From DSXH01 sp020724325 (lineage in GTDB: Bacteria; Bacteroidota; Ignavibacteria; Ignavibacteriales; Melioribacteraceae), in NCBI GenBank assembly GCA_040756515.1, contig JBFLYW010000010.1, positions 61,198-125,197 on the forward strand: a DNA stretch of 64,000 nt, in the 5' to 3' direction. The notes under the pieces were generated by a model. The model was not told where the DNA came from and made no database searches. It saw only the letters and a program-made list of their open reading frames with translations. The first letter of the stretch is position 1. Each line of letters starts with the position of its first letter. Below are positions 1 through 8,589 of this stretch, one piece after another. Position numbers and translations under genes: made by a program.

Positions 1-707
1 CCAGCACCTACGAAGTTACCCTGACGAACATCGTATGGAGCCACGTTAACCTGAACCTGTTCAATAGCATCAATAGAAATTGGGGATACACCGGTTCTAT
101 CACCAGGTTGACCAGCAAGACCGAATGAGTTATTGAAATAAGAACCGTCAACTGTAATATTGTTTAAGCGGTTATCCTGACCGGAGAAAGAGTTACCGGC
201 TGCTTGCGGAGTTAAACGCGTGAAATCTCCAATTCTTCTTGAGATTGTTGGCAATGCCTGAATAGCTTCTTTACCAATAGATGTTGCTGCACCTGTTCTT
301 TCCGAACTGAACACTGCATCGCGTTGGGCGGTTATTGTAACCTCTGCTAATCCAACTGATACATCTCTCATCGTAAAATTAAGATCGGTTGTAACACCAA
401 GTGTAAGGTAGAGATTTTCTCTAACCTGGTTTTCAAAACCGACAAACGATACTGTAACTTTGTAAGGACCTCCTACTCTTAACCCCATTAAATTGAACCT
501 TCCGTTTTCACGGGAACTGGTTCCGTATTGCGTACCTGATGGCTCGTGAACAGCAATAATATTTGCACCCGGAAGCGGATTACCATCTTGATCAACTATT
601 AAACCGCTGATTGCAGATGTTGTAACACCTTGCGCAAATATTAACTGACTGCTAAATAAAACTACCACCAGAGCAATAAAAGAAAACAATTGTTTGATTG
701 TACTCAT
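1..707 (-). CDS. TonB-dependent receptor with carboxypeptidase-regulatory-like N-terminus (partial, 3' end outside window)
   Basis: Reading the minus strand from ATG 707-705 gives an open frame to the window edge (about 235 residues). It starts with a signal peptide ending near FAQ, then a CarboxypepD_reg-like beta-sandwich (VDQDGNPLPGANI, FNLMGLRVGGPY), then the start of a plug domain (TSIGKEAIQALPTISRR, GQDNRLNNITVDGSYF). This arrangement matches the Oar-like, OmpA-associated class of TonB-dependent outer-membrane receptors. The start is set by AGGAG 7 bases upstream; an ATG at 711-709 opens a different, short frame and is rejected. The barrel lies outside the window, so the substrate cannot be judged. 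Confidence 0.85.
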   Translation of the reverse strand, partial: MSTIKQLFSFIALVVVLFSSQLIFAQGVTTSAISGLIVDQDGNPLPGANIIAVHEPSGTQYGTSSRENGRFNLMGLRVGGPYKVTVSFVGFENQVRENLYLTLGVTTDLNFTMRDVSVGLAEVTITAQRDAVFSSERTGAATSIGKEAIQALPTISRRIGDFTRLTPQAAGNSFSGQDNRLNNITVDGSYFNNSFGLAGQPGDRTGVSPISIDAIEQVQVNVAPYDVRQGNFVGA

Positions 708-1169
708 ACATAACTCCTCTAAGGTTAGTTTGTTTATTAATTACATAGTGTATTTGATAATTCGATTGGAATTGTTTAATAATTATTAAATTGTTCGGAT
801 TTACAAAATTAGAAACTTTACCCCCTCTTTTAATTAAAGATATTTTTTTCACACAATAGCCCAAATAGATAGGTGTAGTTTTTTTGCACTTAGAAAATAG
901 GAAAAACTAATTAATCTCAAAAGCTTTTTTGAAGATTTTATCATTTTTTAATATCAATTTTTTATTAGATCATTTTGAATTGTAAGTCAATTTTTTATAG
1001 AATTAACTGGTTGTGTGAATTAAAAATTCAACTTTAAAAACTGTTCATTCAGTTTAAGAACAATATTTTATATTATTATCGCCGCGGTTAATCGTGGGGT
1101 TAATGAAACCAAACATAATTTTCAAAACCGTTTTAACGGTTCATAATCTAATTCACACAACAAGTAACT

Positions 1170-1345
1170 TCAGAAAAATACCCCTTGTCATTTCTCATCC
1201 CGCCTTGCGGGATTCGAAATAACATTTCGAGCCCATCGTTGACAGATCGGGAGAGTCGAACCTAAGCCTCGAAGGTCAAGAGTTGTTATTCAGTTCCTCA
1301 TGACCTTCAAGGTTATCAAGGTTCTTTCGAAGCGAAATTACTGAA
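1170..1345. repeat. Dispersed repeat B, copy 1
   Basis: Contains CCTCGAAGGTCA (1267-1278) facing TGACCTTCAAGG (1301-1312), preceded by words such as TCATTTCTCATCCCGCC and ATTCGAAATAACATTTC. The same hairpin and flanking words recur near 54.95 kb and 60.13 kb in this window, so this is a dispersed intergenic element rather than part of a gene. Confidence 0.75.
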
Positions 1346-1417
1346 TTTTTTAGAAGTCTAAACTAGTTAGAAAAACTTTTGAACGATTAATTTCCTACCC
1401 GATTATATTCAATTCCT

Positions 1418-1425
1418 TATATTTG
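1418..1425 (+). promoter_or_regulatory. Possible -7 promoter box upstream of phosphodiesterase
   Basis: TATATTTG matches the Bacteroidota-type TAnnTTTG -7 element and lies 21 bases before the ATG at 1447. I do not see a well-spaced TTTG -33 box, so the call is tentative. Confidence 0.4.
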
Positions 1426-1446
1426 CTCAATTAATTGGAGCAATCA

Positions 1447-2655
1447 ATGAAAACGATCCTTAAAATATTTTTTCTCTTTATTTTTCTTTTTACTAATTCC
1501 ATCTATGCTCAATCTACTAATCCGTATGTTATACTTGTCTCTTTCGATGGATTTAGATGGGATTATTTGAATAGGAATTTATCTCCCAATCTTGAATTTA
1601 TTAGACAGAATGGAGCTTCGGCATTATCGTTACGACCTTCATTCCCATCTAAAACATTCCCGAATCATCAATCAATCATTACAGGAATGTACGTTGAGAA
1701 CCATGGAATTATAGCCAATACTTTCAGAGATGAATTCAGCAATGAGATATATAGAATGGGCGATACTTCTGCTGTAAGAAACAGCCGATGGTATTTGGGT
1801 GAAGCTTTCTGGGAAACAGCAGAACGAAATGGAATTACTACTGCAAGTTATTTCTGGCCCGGCTCTGAAATGAATCTGCCTTATAGAAGACCAACTTACT
1901 TTGAAAATTATGAGCACTTCAGACCTTATGAAAAAAGAGTTGAAGGAGTTGTAAATTGGCTCAAACTTCCAATTGATAAACGACCCAGGTTTATAACTTT
2001 GTATTTTGATGATACAGATACTCAAGGTCATCGTTACGGTACAGACTCGCCGGAATTAAACAATGCTATTAAGAGAGTAGATAGTATGATAGGATTGCTC
2101 TTCTCTAAACTTGATGAAATTAACATGAGAGACAGCGTAAATATAATTGTAGTCTCAGATCATGGAATGACAAATATTTCCGATGAAAAAACCATTAATG
2201 TGGAAAACATTTTAAAGGGAATGAATTGTAAATTTTTTGATAATGGTCCTTTAATGACCATTGATGCACCAAAAGATAAATTTGAAGAGGTTTATCAACT
2301 TCTTAAACGTAACGAAAATCATTTTAAGGTTTACAAGAAAAATGAAATTCCGGATTATTTTCGTTATAAAAATCATCCTTTTATTGGTCAATTATTATTA
2401 ATGGCTGATATTGGCTGGTCGTTAATTAGCGATAGAAAATCTGAATACGATTCTAAAGGAAATCATGGATACGATCATAATCATATAGATATGCACGGAA
2501 TATTTTTAGCAATAGGACCATACTTTAAGAGCGGTTATAGAACCGGAACCGTTTGGAATATTGATATCTATCCTCTGCTCTGCAAAATATTTAACATTAC
2601 TCCGCGTTCAAATATTGATGGGAAAGCAGAGAGAATTGAGTTTATACTTAAATGA
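1447..2655 (+). CDS. Alkaline phosphatase superfamily, ectonucleotide pyrophosphatase/phosphodiesterase (NPP) family
   Basis: 402 residues with a signal peptide ending near IYAQ, so secreted or periplasmic. It has the NPP metal and catalytic residues: Asp34 in FDGFRWD, the nucleophile Thr70 in SFPSKTFPNH, the Asp/His pair in DDTDTQGHRYG, VSDHGM (Asp238-His239) and the C-terminal GNHGYDHNH with MHGIFLAIGP. The family hydrolyses phosphodiester or pyrophosphate bonds in nucleotides or lipid headgroups using two zinc ions; the substrate cannot be told from sequence. Start 1447 is chosen because GGAG sits 6 bases upstream; a TTG four codons earlier has no ribosome site. Monocistronic, pointing away from the neighbouring minus-strand genes. 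Confidence 0.9.
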   Translation: MKTILKIFFLFIFLFTNSIYAQSTNPYVILVSFDGFRWDYLNRNLSPNLEFIRQNGASALSLRPSFPSKTFPNHQSIITGMYVENHGIIANTFRDEFSNEIYRMGDTSAVRNSRWYLGEAFWETAERNGITTASYFWPGSEMNLPYRRPTYFENYEHFRPYEKRVEGVVNWLKLPIDKRPRFITLYFDDTDTQGHRYGTDSPELNNAIKRVDSMIGLLFSKLDEINMRDSVNIIVVSDHGMTNISDEKTINVENILKGMNCKFFDNGPLMTIDAPKDKFEEVYQLLKRNENHFKVYKKNEIPDYFRYKNHPFIGQLLLMADIGWSLISDRKSEYDSKGNHGYDHNHIDMHGIFLAIGPYFKSGYRTGTVWNIDIYPLLCKIFNITPRSNIDGKAERIEFILK

Positions 2656-2675
2656 AATTGATATTTAAAGAAACA

Positions 2676-2746
2676 GCACACAGATTAAACGGATGAGAAC
2701 AGATTTTTTATCAGTTCAAATCATTTACGTCGGTTAATCTGTGTGC
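2676..2746. repeat. Palindromic intergenic element with 13-bp arms
   Basis: GCACACAGATTAA at 2676-2688 is the exact reverse complement of TTAATCTGTGTGC at 2734-2746. The loop carries AAACGGATGAG-type words that echo the interior of other palindromes in the window (AATCCGTTTAATC). It lies between convergent genes and could act as a terminator hairpin, but no clear T-run follows on the plus strand. Confidence 0.65.
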
Positions 2747-2759
2747 CATAATTACGTTA

Positions 2760-2897
2760 TTAGTTACCTTTAAAGTTATTGAATGGAACTTCTACCTGTA
2801 TAGTGTGCATATGTCCAAATATTCCAAAGCCACCTCTAATTGTTCCAAAATCGGGTTCACAATAGTATAGTAATCAAAGAATCTTACTAACTCGTTG
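2760..2897 (-). pseudogene. Relic C-terminus of an exported-protein gene
   Basis: Minus-strand reading directly after the stop of the neighbouring gene gives NELVRFFDYYTIVNP in one frame and then DFGTIRGGFGIFG...QVEVPFNNFKGN plus stop in another. The two pieces join into one sensible sequence if one base is restored near 2860. The glycine-rich GGFGIFG end resembles C-termini of some Bacteroidota lipoprotein families such as DUF4249, but this is only a resemblance. There is no start codon or ribosome site, so it is read as the tail of a lost gene. Confidence 0.35.
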
Positions 2898-2898
2898 G

Positions 2899-3918
2899 CT
2901 ACTTCTGAATTTCAGAGATCGGTAAAATTTTATGACCTTTCTTTCTGAATAGTTCCAGTTCGTTTCTGATTACTAAAAAATTCTGATACGTAATTAAGAA
3001 TGTTTTTTGGGTTCCGGAAGAACCATCCATGCAATGAAACTTGAATTTTGAGATCAATTCATTATCATTATTCGCATCGAGCAAAATGAATCGGGATAAT
3101 GGCACAAGCTCTTTATTCTTCTTCAGAAATTCGTCGCGTACAAAATTATAAATTACAGAATTAAACAACCGGCTCGATTCATCTACAGTGAGAAGTTTAG
3201 CTTCCTTAAAATCTTTTAGTATGTTGCTGATAGAATTTCTTATCAAAGTTTTCTGATCTCTGCTCTCCAGTTTATATTTTTTTTCGGTCATTTCATTATT
3301 CAACAAAACAATATATTCTTTTGAATATTTTTCAAGAGAATCGACCTGTAAGGAACCTGCTTCAGAAGGAATTACTGTAAGGCAAAGCGAATAAGGTAAG
3401 GATAGAAATTTGAAAAAATCTGACTGCCTCAAATTAATAGCATCGGTTATAATAAATGTAAGGTTGTTCCTCTCTCTTATTGTCTGCGGATCGGAGATTA
3501 ATGTGGCTTTCAACTTCAGCAATTCATTTGTATAGATTCTTATTTCAGTTGTTCCAAAATTTTTTTTCTCTTCGGAAACAAATCCGGTTATATCATTTTC
3601 AATTACTTTGTTTACATCTCTTATTATTAGAGGAATAGGAAGGTCAGCCGGCAGATAAACAGTAAACTGTTTCTTTAGCGAATCCTCATCTTTAATTTTA
3701 TCAGGTTTTGTACTTATCCATCTCGATTCAATTCCGTACTGATTAAGCACTTCAACAAAAATAGAGTCGATTTGCCGGGTAGTTAACTCACGTGCGTAAG
3801 CATCCCCTGATTTTCCGGATTTCCCCGGTCTTGCAACAAATTCAATTACAATATTAACAACCAGCAGAAAAATCGTAATGCCGAATAAGTATTTTGTAAA
3901 AGATTTTTTGAACGACAT
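2899..3918 (-). CDS. Exported protein, possibly a degenerate divergent polysaccharide deacetylase
   Basis: 339 residues. An N-terminal membrane anchor (YLFGITIFLLVVNIVIEFV) is followed by a soluble region. The middle (LTFIITDAINLRQ, FLSLPYSLCLTVIPSE, EYIVLLNNEM) follows the pattern of the divergent polysaccharide deacetylase family (YibQ/PF04748-like), but the usual Asp-Asp at the end of the first strand is replaced, which suggests lost or altered catalysis. The start at 3918 is supported by AGGA 5 bases upstream; an ATG at 3945 lacks a site. Followed immediately by the relic tail above. The function call is weak; the gene itself is convincing. Confidence 0.5.
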   Translation of the reverse strand: MSFKKSFTKYLFGITIFLLVVNIVIEFVARPGKSGKSGDAYARELTTRQIDSIFVEVLNQYGIESRWISTKPDKIKDEDSLKKQFTVYLPADLPIPLIIRDVNKVIENDITGFVSEEKKNFGTTEIRIYTNELLKLKATLISDPQTIRERNNLTFIITDAINLRQSDFFKFLSLPYSLCLTVIPSEAGSLQVDSLEKYSKEYIVLLNNEMTEKKYKLESRDQKTLIRNSISNILKDFKEAKLLTVDESSRLFNSVIYNFVRDEFLKKNKELVPLSRFILLDANNDNELISKFKFHCMDGSSGTQKTFLITYQNFLVIRNELELFRKKGHKILPISEIQK

Positions 3919-4015
3919 AGATTTCCTTACGATATCCTGTGTCATCTTAACTTAGTGCAAACTTCCGCTAAGACATAAAGTAGAAAAGAAATGAAATACA
4001 AATTGTGTTAATCAA

Positions 4016-4798
4016 TTATTTCTTTTTGAATTCGGGTTTTCGTTTTTCTAAAAATGCAGATGTACCTTCTTTAAAATCTTCAGTAGAGCAGCACTTACCA
4101 AAGAGTTCTGTTTCGTATTTTAGTCCTTCAGTGCTGGTTAAGTTATTTGCAGCTATAATTGCCTGTAATGATAGAGCAACTGCGATCTGTCCCTTAGCAG
4201 AAATTTTGTCAGCCAGTTCAATCGCTTTAGGAATTAATTCTTCCGATTTATAAACTTTGTTAACAAGTCCAATTCGTAATGCTTCGTTTGCATCAATTAT
4301 ATCCCCGGTAAGTATTAATTCGGCAGCGCGTCCGGTATTTATTAATCGAGATAATCTTTGCGTTCCTCCGTAGCCCGGAATAATTCCAAGGTTAACTTCT
4401 GGTTGACCGAACTTAGCTTTTTCTGAGGCAAGACGGATATGACAAGCCATAGCAAGTTCGCATCCGCCGCCTAATGCAAAACCATTAACCGCAGCTATCA
4501 CCGGTTTATTCAGATTCTCTATTTGATTAAAAACTCCCTGACCAAATTCTGCAAACGTTTTTCCTGTTGCAAAATCCAATTTATTCAATTCAGAAATATC
4601 CGCTCCCGCTACAAATGCCTTTTCTCCTGCACCTGTTATTATTACAACATTAACATCATCATTCGTTCGAATATTTTCGAAACAGGTTTTAAGTTCATTA
4701 AGTGTTTCGTTGTTAAGAGCGTTTAGTTTATCCGGTCTGTTAATTGTAACGAATGCAACTTTATTTTTCATTTCGAACAATAAATTTTTGTAATTCAT
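4016..4798 (-). CDS. Enoyl-CoA hydratase/isomerase family (crotonase)
   Basis: 260 residues, the usual crotonase length. The oxyanion-hole region AFVAGADISEL and the two catalytic glutamates are present: Glu114 in GGGCELAMACH and Glu134 in GQPEVNLGIIPG, followed by the conserved GYGGTQRL. With both acids this is likely a true enoyl-CoA hydratase acting on short or medium trans-2-enoyl-CoA in beta-oxidation or butyrate-type metabolism; the closest role (3-hydroxybutyryl-CoA dehydratase) cannot be fixed. AGAGGA precedes the ATG. It lies in the same direction as two upstream membrane-protein genes (4808-5857) with a 9-base gap, so a shared transcript is possible. Confidence 0.9.
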   Translation of the reverse strand: MNYKNLLFEMKNKVAFVTINRPDKLNALNNETLNELKTCFENIRTNDDVNVVIITGAGEKAFVAGADISELNKLDFATGKTFAEFGQGVFNQIENLNKPVIAAVNGFALGGGCELAMACHIRLASEKAKFGQPEVNLGIIPGYGGTQRLSRLINTGRAAELILTGDIIDANEALRIGLVNKVYKSEELIPKAIELADKISAKGQIAVALSLQAIIAANNLTSTEGLKYETELFGKCCSTEDFKEGTSAFLEKRKPEFKKK

Positions 4799-4807
4799 AA
4801 AATCCTC

Positions 4808-5392
4808 TTAGAATGTTACAAAGATTGGAATAGTTGCGCGCAAATTGAATGAAATGTATTCGTTGTTATTCAGAAAATTGTAATATGTAATTACATCGAG
4901 AATGAACATTGAAAATCCTGCGCCGATATGAAAACCGAATTTACCCGTTTCTTCAATATAGTTTTGTCTTCCACTGTCCAACTTAAACTGATGCGATGTT
5001 TGAAAATATGCAAATGACAACCCTGCATCAACAACCGGCATCAGCAGCAGTACACTCTCAATTAATGGTGGGAAATAATACCTTACACCGGGCGATAATA
5101 CCAGAACATTACTTGAGTAGGATGAATACTCTGTACTCCTATAAAAGGTCAATCGCCCGGGATAATGCTGGTATCCAATATTGGTATAAAGGAAAACCGG
5201 TAAGAGTTCGTTATCTGCATAAGAAAATGTTACATCAAAACCAACACCAATATTATTGCTTTCCGAAAAGCTTCCTAAAGGGAAACGGGGACCAACACCC
5301 ACACCCATAAACAAACCTTTGGCAGCACCAAATTTGAAATCCTGTGCTAATAATAAAGAAGGCAGCATTAAAACAAGTAATAATTTTTTCAT
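4808..5392 (-). CDS. Outer-membrane beta-barrel protein, unknown function
   Basis: 194 residues with a signal peptide (MKKLLLVLMLPSLLLAQ). The mature part has alternating aromatic/glycine strands (GLFMGVGVGPRFPLG, VGFDVTFSYADNE, FGFHIGAGFSMFILD) and ends in IPIFVTF, a C-terminal aromatic residue typical of outer-membrane barrels. Its size fits an 8-strand porin- or OmpA-barrel-like fold. No catalytic motif. It lies 12 bases downstream of the DUF2231 gene and just ahead of the crotonase; the three may be one transcription unit, but their functions do not obviously connect. Confidence 0.6.
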   Translation of the reverse strand: MKKLLLVLMLPSLLLAQDFKFGAAKGLFMGVGVGPRFPLGSFSESNNIGVGFDVTFSYADNELLPVFLYTNIGYQHYPGRLTFYRSTEYSSYSSNVLVLSPGVRYYFPPLIESVLLLMPVVDAGLSFAYFQTSHQFKLDSGRQNYIEETGKFGFHIGAGFSMFILDVITYYNFLNNNEYISFNLRATIPIFVTF

Positions 5393-5404
5393 GATGTCAC
5401 AAAG

Positions 5405-5857
5405 TTAAAATATCTTTATCCCAATTCCATATTTAAAAACTAAATCACCGCCGTAAGAACCTGTTAAAAAAATTAGTATGGAACCGATTAATCCAAGAAC
5501 TATAAACAGATATTTAGTTTTACCAGTAAATTTTTTCTTTACTGTTAAATATACTCTTAAAACCAGAACTGCAAAGAAATACCACAATGTTATTGTGGCA
5601 AAAAGTTCGTGTTTATCTATAATATCGTAGTAAAAAGCAGCTTCTGCTTGTCTCTCTTTTACAAATTGATAGGCTTGGTTACCGGTGAGTACTGCGAGAA
5701 TTGAAAATATTATTGCAAGTATAAGGATTATTAAAGCCGACTTTAGAAGAAATTCTTTTTTGAAAAGAATTCCGCTTGTTTCGAACAGAAAATAGAGTAT
5801 AAAAAAAGCAATTGGGAAATGGATTATTTGGGGATGTAGCTCGGCTAAGAATTCCAT
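5405..5857 (-). CDS. DUF2231 family inner-membrane protein
   Basis: 150 residues with four predicted membrane helices. The start MEFLAELHPQIIHFPIAFFI matches the conserved LHP-x(3)-HFP motif of DUF2231, whose histidines are thought to sit at the membrane face; a further conserved His lies in DIIDKHELFATITLW. The family is often linked to haem or redox membrane functions, but no reaction is known. The gene lies directly downstream (on the minus strand) of the tandem repeat array, so its promoter must lie within or beyond that array. Confidence 0.75.
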   Translation of the reverse strand: MEFLAELHPQIIHFPIAFFILYFLFETSGILFKKEFLLKSALIILILAIIFSILAVLTGNQAYQFVKERQAEAAFYYDIIDKHELFATITLWYFFAVLVLRVYLTVKKKFTGKTKYLFIVLGLIGSILIFLTGSYGGDLVFKYGIGIKIF

Positions 5858-5889
5858 TCAGAAACCTTTTATTTTGAACTACTAATTAA

Positions 5890-6840
5890 TCTTTTTAGTC
5901 CTTAGTGCTATTTAGTGCTTTTGTGATTTTGCGGCGATTACTTTTTTTGATTATTCTTTACAAAAAATCATATAGTTACTTCCTAAACTGATTTATGCCA
6001 CTAAAACACTAAAACACAAAATTTCACAAAGTCCTTTTAGTGCTATTTAGTGATTTTGTGGCGATTACTTTTTTTGATTATTCTTTACTAAAAATCATGT
6101 AGTTACTTCCTAAACTGATTTATGCCACTAAAACACTAAAACACAAAATTTCAAAAATGTCCTTGGTGCTATTTAGTGATTTTGTGGCGATTACTTTTTT
6201 TGATTATTCTTTACTAAAAATCATGTAGTTACTTCCTAAACTGATTTATGCCACTAAAACACTAAAACACAAAATTTCAAAAATGTCCTTGGTGCTATTT
6301 AGTGATTTTGTGGCGATTACTTTTTTTGATTATGCTTTACTAAAAATCATGTAGTTACTTCCTTAACTGATTTATGCCACTAAAACACTAAAACACAAAA
6401 TTTCACAAATTCCTTTTAGTGCTATTTAGTGCTTTTGTGATTTTGTGGCGATTATTTTTTTTTGATTATTCTTTACAAAAAATCATGTAGTTACTTCCTA
6501 AACTGATTTATGCCACTAAAACACTAAAACACAAAATTTCACAAAGTCCTTTTAGTGCTATTTAGTGCTTTTGTGATTTTGTGGCGATTATTTTTTTTTG
6601 ATTATTCTTTACATAAAATCAAATAGTTACTTCCTAAACTGATTTATGCCACAAAAACACTAAAACACAAAATTTAACAAAAGTCCTTTTAGTGCTATTT
6701 AGTGCTTTTGTGATTTTGTGGCGACTATTTTTTTTGATTATTCTTTACAAAAATCAAATAGTTACTTCCTAAACTGATTTATACCACTAATTACACGAAT
6801 TTTCACAAATGATTTTAATGATTTCGTGGCAAAATTTTAC
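5890..6840. repeat. Seven-copy tandem repeat array, unit about 126-136 bp
   Basis: The word CTGATTTATGCCACTAAAAC or a near variant recurs with its G at 5990, 6117, 6243, 6369, 6505, 6641 and 6776, giving periods of 127, 126, 126, 136, 136 and 135. Short units read TTTAGTGATTTTGTGGCG, while long units carry about 10 extra bases (TTTAGTGCTTTTGTGATTTTGTGGCG-like). Within a unit, GCCACTAAAACACTAAA faces TTTAGTGC...GTGGC, so each unit can form an imperfect hairpin. The array fills the 1 kb gap between the DUF2231 gene and the SDR gene and contains no gene. Confidence 0.95.
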
Positions 6841-6862
6841 ATCTAAAATTTAACAAAGCAAT

Positions 6863-7612
6863 TTACCCGCAGAGAACACTTCCTCCATTCACATTCAATA
6901 TTTCTCCGTTAATGTGGCGTGCCAGGTCGGATGCTAAAAACAAAGTTGGACCGGCAATATCTTCTGCAGATGCAATTCTTCCTACCGGAATACTTTTTCT
7001 AACACTTTCTTTGTAATCCTTATCAGCAAATACTTCATCATTCATTTCAGTATCAACCCACCCCGGTGCAACTGAGTTAACAGTAATATTAAAATGTGCT
7101 AATTCAACAGCAAGTGATTTAGTAAAAGAAATCATTCCGCCTTTAGATGCGGCATAATGAGAATGAAACGCCTCTCCCCTTTGACCGGCTGTTGATGTAA
7201 TAAGAATCATTCTGCCAAAATTATTCTGCTTCATATATTTTGAACATGCTTTACAAAATAAAAACGTTGATGTTAGATTTATTCTTATAAGCTCATTCCA
7301 ATTATCCAAGCTCATTGTATCTAAAGCGCCATCGTTCCAAATTCCGGCATTATGTACAAGGATATCAACTTTTCCAAAATCTCTAACAGTGCGGTCAACC
7401 ATATTAAAAATTTCTTTTTCACTTTCCATATCAACCTTATAAGATTTTACATTGCCGTTAAATTCCTTCTCTAATTTTTCAGATTTTTCTTTTGCATTTT
7501 TATAAGTGAAAGCCACTTTAGAATTTGCATTAGCAAAGAGGCGGACACATGCTTCGCCAATTCCGCGCGAACCGCCGGTTATAATTGTTACTTTGCTGGA
7601 AAGATCTATCAT
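6863..7612 (-). CDS. Short-chain dehydrogenase/reductase (FabG-like)
   Basis: 249 residues, classical SDR length. The Rossmann motif TGGSRGIG is at residues 12-19, NAG at 88-90, and the catalytic Ser140, Tyr153 and Lys157 are in ITSTAGQRG and SHYAASKGG. The C-terminal GEILNVNGG is typical of 3-oxoacyl-ACP reductases and relatives. It probably reduces a 3-ketoacyl group with NADPH, but paralogues with other substrates look alike, so fabG is not assigned. Its start lies 1 base beyond the truA stop, indicating translational coupling in a truA-SDR operon. Confidence 0.85.
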   Translation of the reverse strand: MIDLSSKVTIITGGSRGIGEACVRLFANANSKVAFTYKNAKEKSEKLEKEFNGNVKSYKVDMESEKEIFNMVDRTVRDFGKVDILVHNAGIWNDGALDTMSLDNWNELIRINLTSTFLFCKACSKYMKQNNFGRMILITSTAGQRGEAFHSHYAASKGGMISFTKSLAVELAHFNITVNSVAPGWVDTEMNDEVFADKDYKESVRKSIPVGRIASAEDIAGPTLFLASDLARHINGEILNVNGGSVLCG

Positions 7613-7613
7613 T

Positions 7614-8348
7614 TTAATACCTCACTTTATATAAGAATAAACCTTTAGCCGGCACCGATTCATCTGCTTCATTCCGGTCTTTTTTATTTAGCACATCAAT
7701 TAAATAATTTTCATCGTAATTTTTTTCGGCTGCAATTAATATAGTACCAATAATCGTTCTTACCATTCCGTGTAAAAATCGATCGGCACTAATGTAAAAC
7801 AAAGAAACTTCATTTCCTTTGCGCCAGTAAATTTCATTTACATTACAAAATTTATTTTCTTGTTCTTCATTCTTACGGCTGAAGGAAGTGAAATCATGTT
7901 CGCCGATTAAAATACTGCTAAGCTTGTTAAGTTTTGCAAAACTAAGATTTTTTATTTGTGGAAACATGTATGCATATTTTTGATAGAACGGATTTTTTTG
8001 ACTTATGAAGAAGTAAATATAACTTCTTTTTTTTGCATCGTATCTGGAACTAAACGATTCATCTACCTTATCTATTTGTTTAATTGAAATATCATTTGGA
8101 AGAATCGAATTCAAGGAGTACAGAAATTTATATAGATCTAATTCCTTACTGCATCTAAAATTTGCAGCCTGTCCTAATGCATGCACGCCAGAATCAGTTC
8201 TGCCCGCTCCAATAAGATTAACATCCTCTTTAGTAATTATTCTTATCGCATCAACAATACACTGTTGAACAGTGGGTGCATTATTCTGAATCTGCCAGCC
8301 GGAGTAATTAGTGCCGTCGTATTGAATTAATAACTTATAATTATTCAT
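7614..8348 (-). CDS. truA: tRNA pseudouridine(38-40) synthase TruA
   Basis: 244 residues. The family motif GAGRTDSGVHALGQ carries the catalytic Asp52. YDGTNYSGWQ at the N-terminus and FLHGMVRTIIGTIL in the second half are both TruA signatures. It converts uridines 38-40 of the tRNA anticodon stem-loop to pseudouridine. First gene of a likely two-gene unit with the SDR downstream; the 240-base gap to the divergent susC gene should hold promoters for both directions. Confidence 0.95.
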   Translation of the reverse strand: MNNYKLLIQYDGTNYSGWQIQNNAPTVQQCIVDAIRIITKEDVNLIGAGRTDSGVHALGQAANFRCSKELDLYKFLYSLNSILPNDISIKQIDKVDESFSSRYDAKKRSYIYFFISQKNPFYQKYAYMFPQIKNLSFAKLNKLSSILIGEHDFTSFSRKNEEQENKFCNVNEIYWRKGNEVSLFYISADRFLHGMVRTIIGTILIAAEKNYDENYLIDVLNKKDRNEADESVPAKGLFLYKVRY

Positions 8349-8589
8349 TCAGAAAATTTTTTTAAAAAAATAGAGCTGGATCAAAAGTAACAAAAAAAGT
8401 GCACTCCATTCAATTGCTATTGTTTTTATTAGTTCTAAGTTATAAATTAGGTTCACGAAAGCAAGCAATACCTATCTTACGAGGGAATTAGTTTAATCAC
8501 AAAACCGGAGAGTAATGAAAAGAGAAGTAGAATTATTTTTATTCACATCTTACATAATTAATCAATCACTAACAAATCTATGAGGTAAC

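Larger units (their letters stand above)
708..1446. other. AT-rich intergenic region between divergent genes
   Basis: No convincing gene. It holds the leader of the minus-strand receptor (possible -7 box TAATTTTG, minus strand, at 811-804), an AT-rich stretch, and a repeat-B element with an imperfect 12-bp hairpin (about 1170-1345). A -7-like box for the downstream phosphodiesterase is listed separately. Short open frames here lack ribosome sites and family resemblance. Confidence 0.6.

Noticed and set aside
652..864. 70-codon minus frame at the start of the TonB receptor
   Set aside because: Different frame from the receptor, whose signal peptide and domains are clear; this is a shadow.
5890..6840. 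CRISPR array
   Set aside because: Units are about 126-136 bp and nearly identical throughout, with no short repeat plus variable spacer structure and no cas genes.
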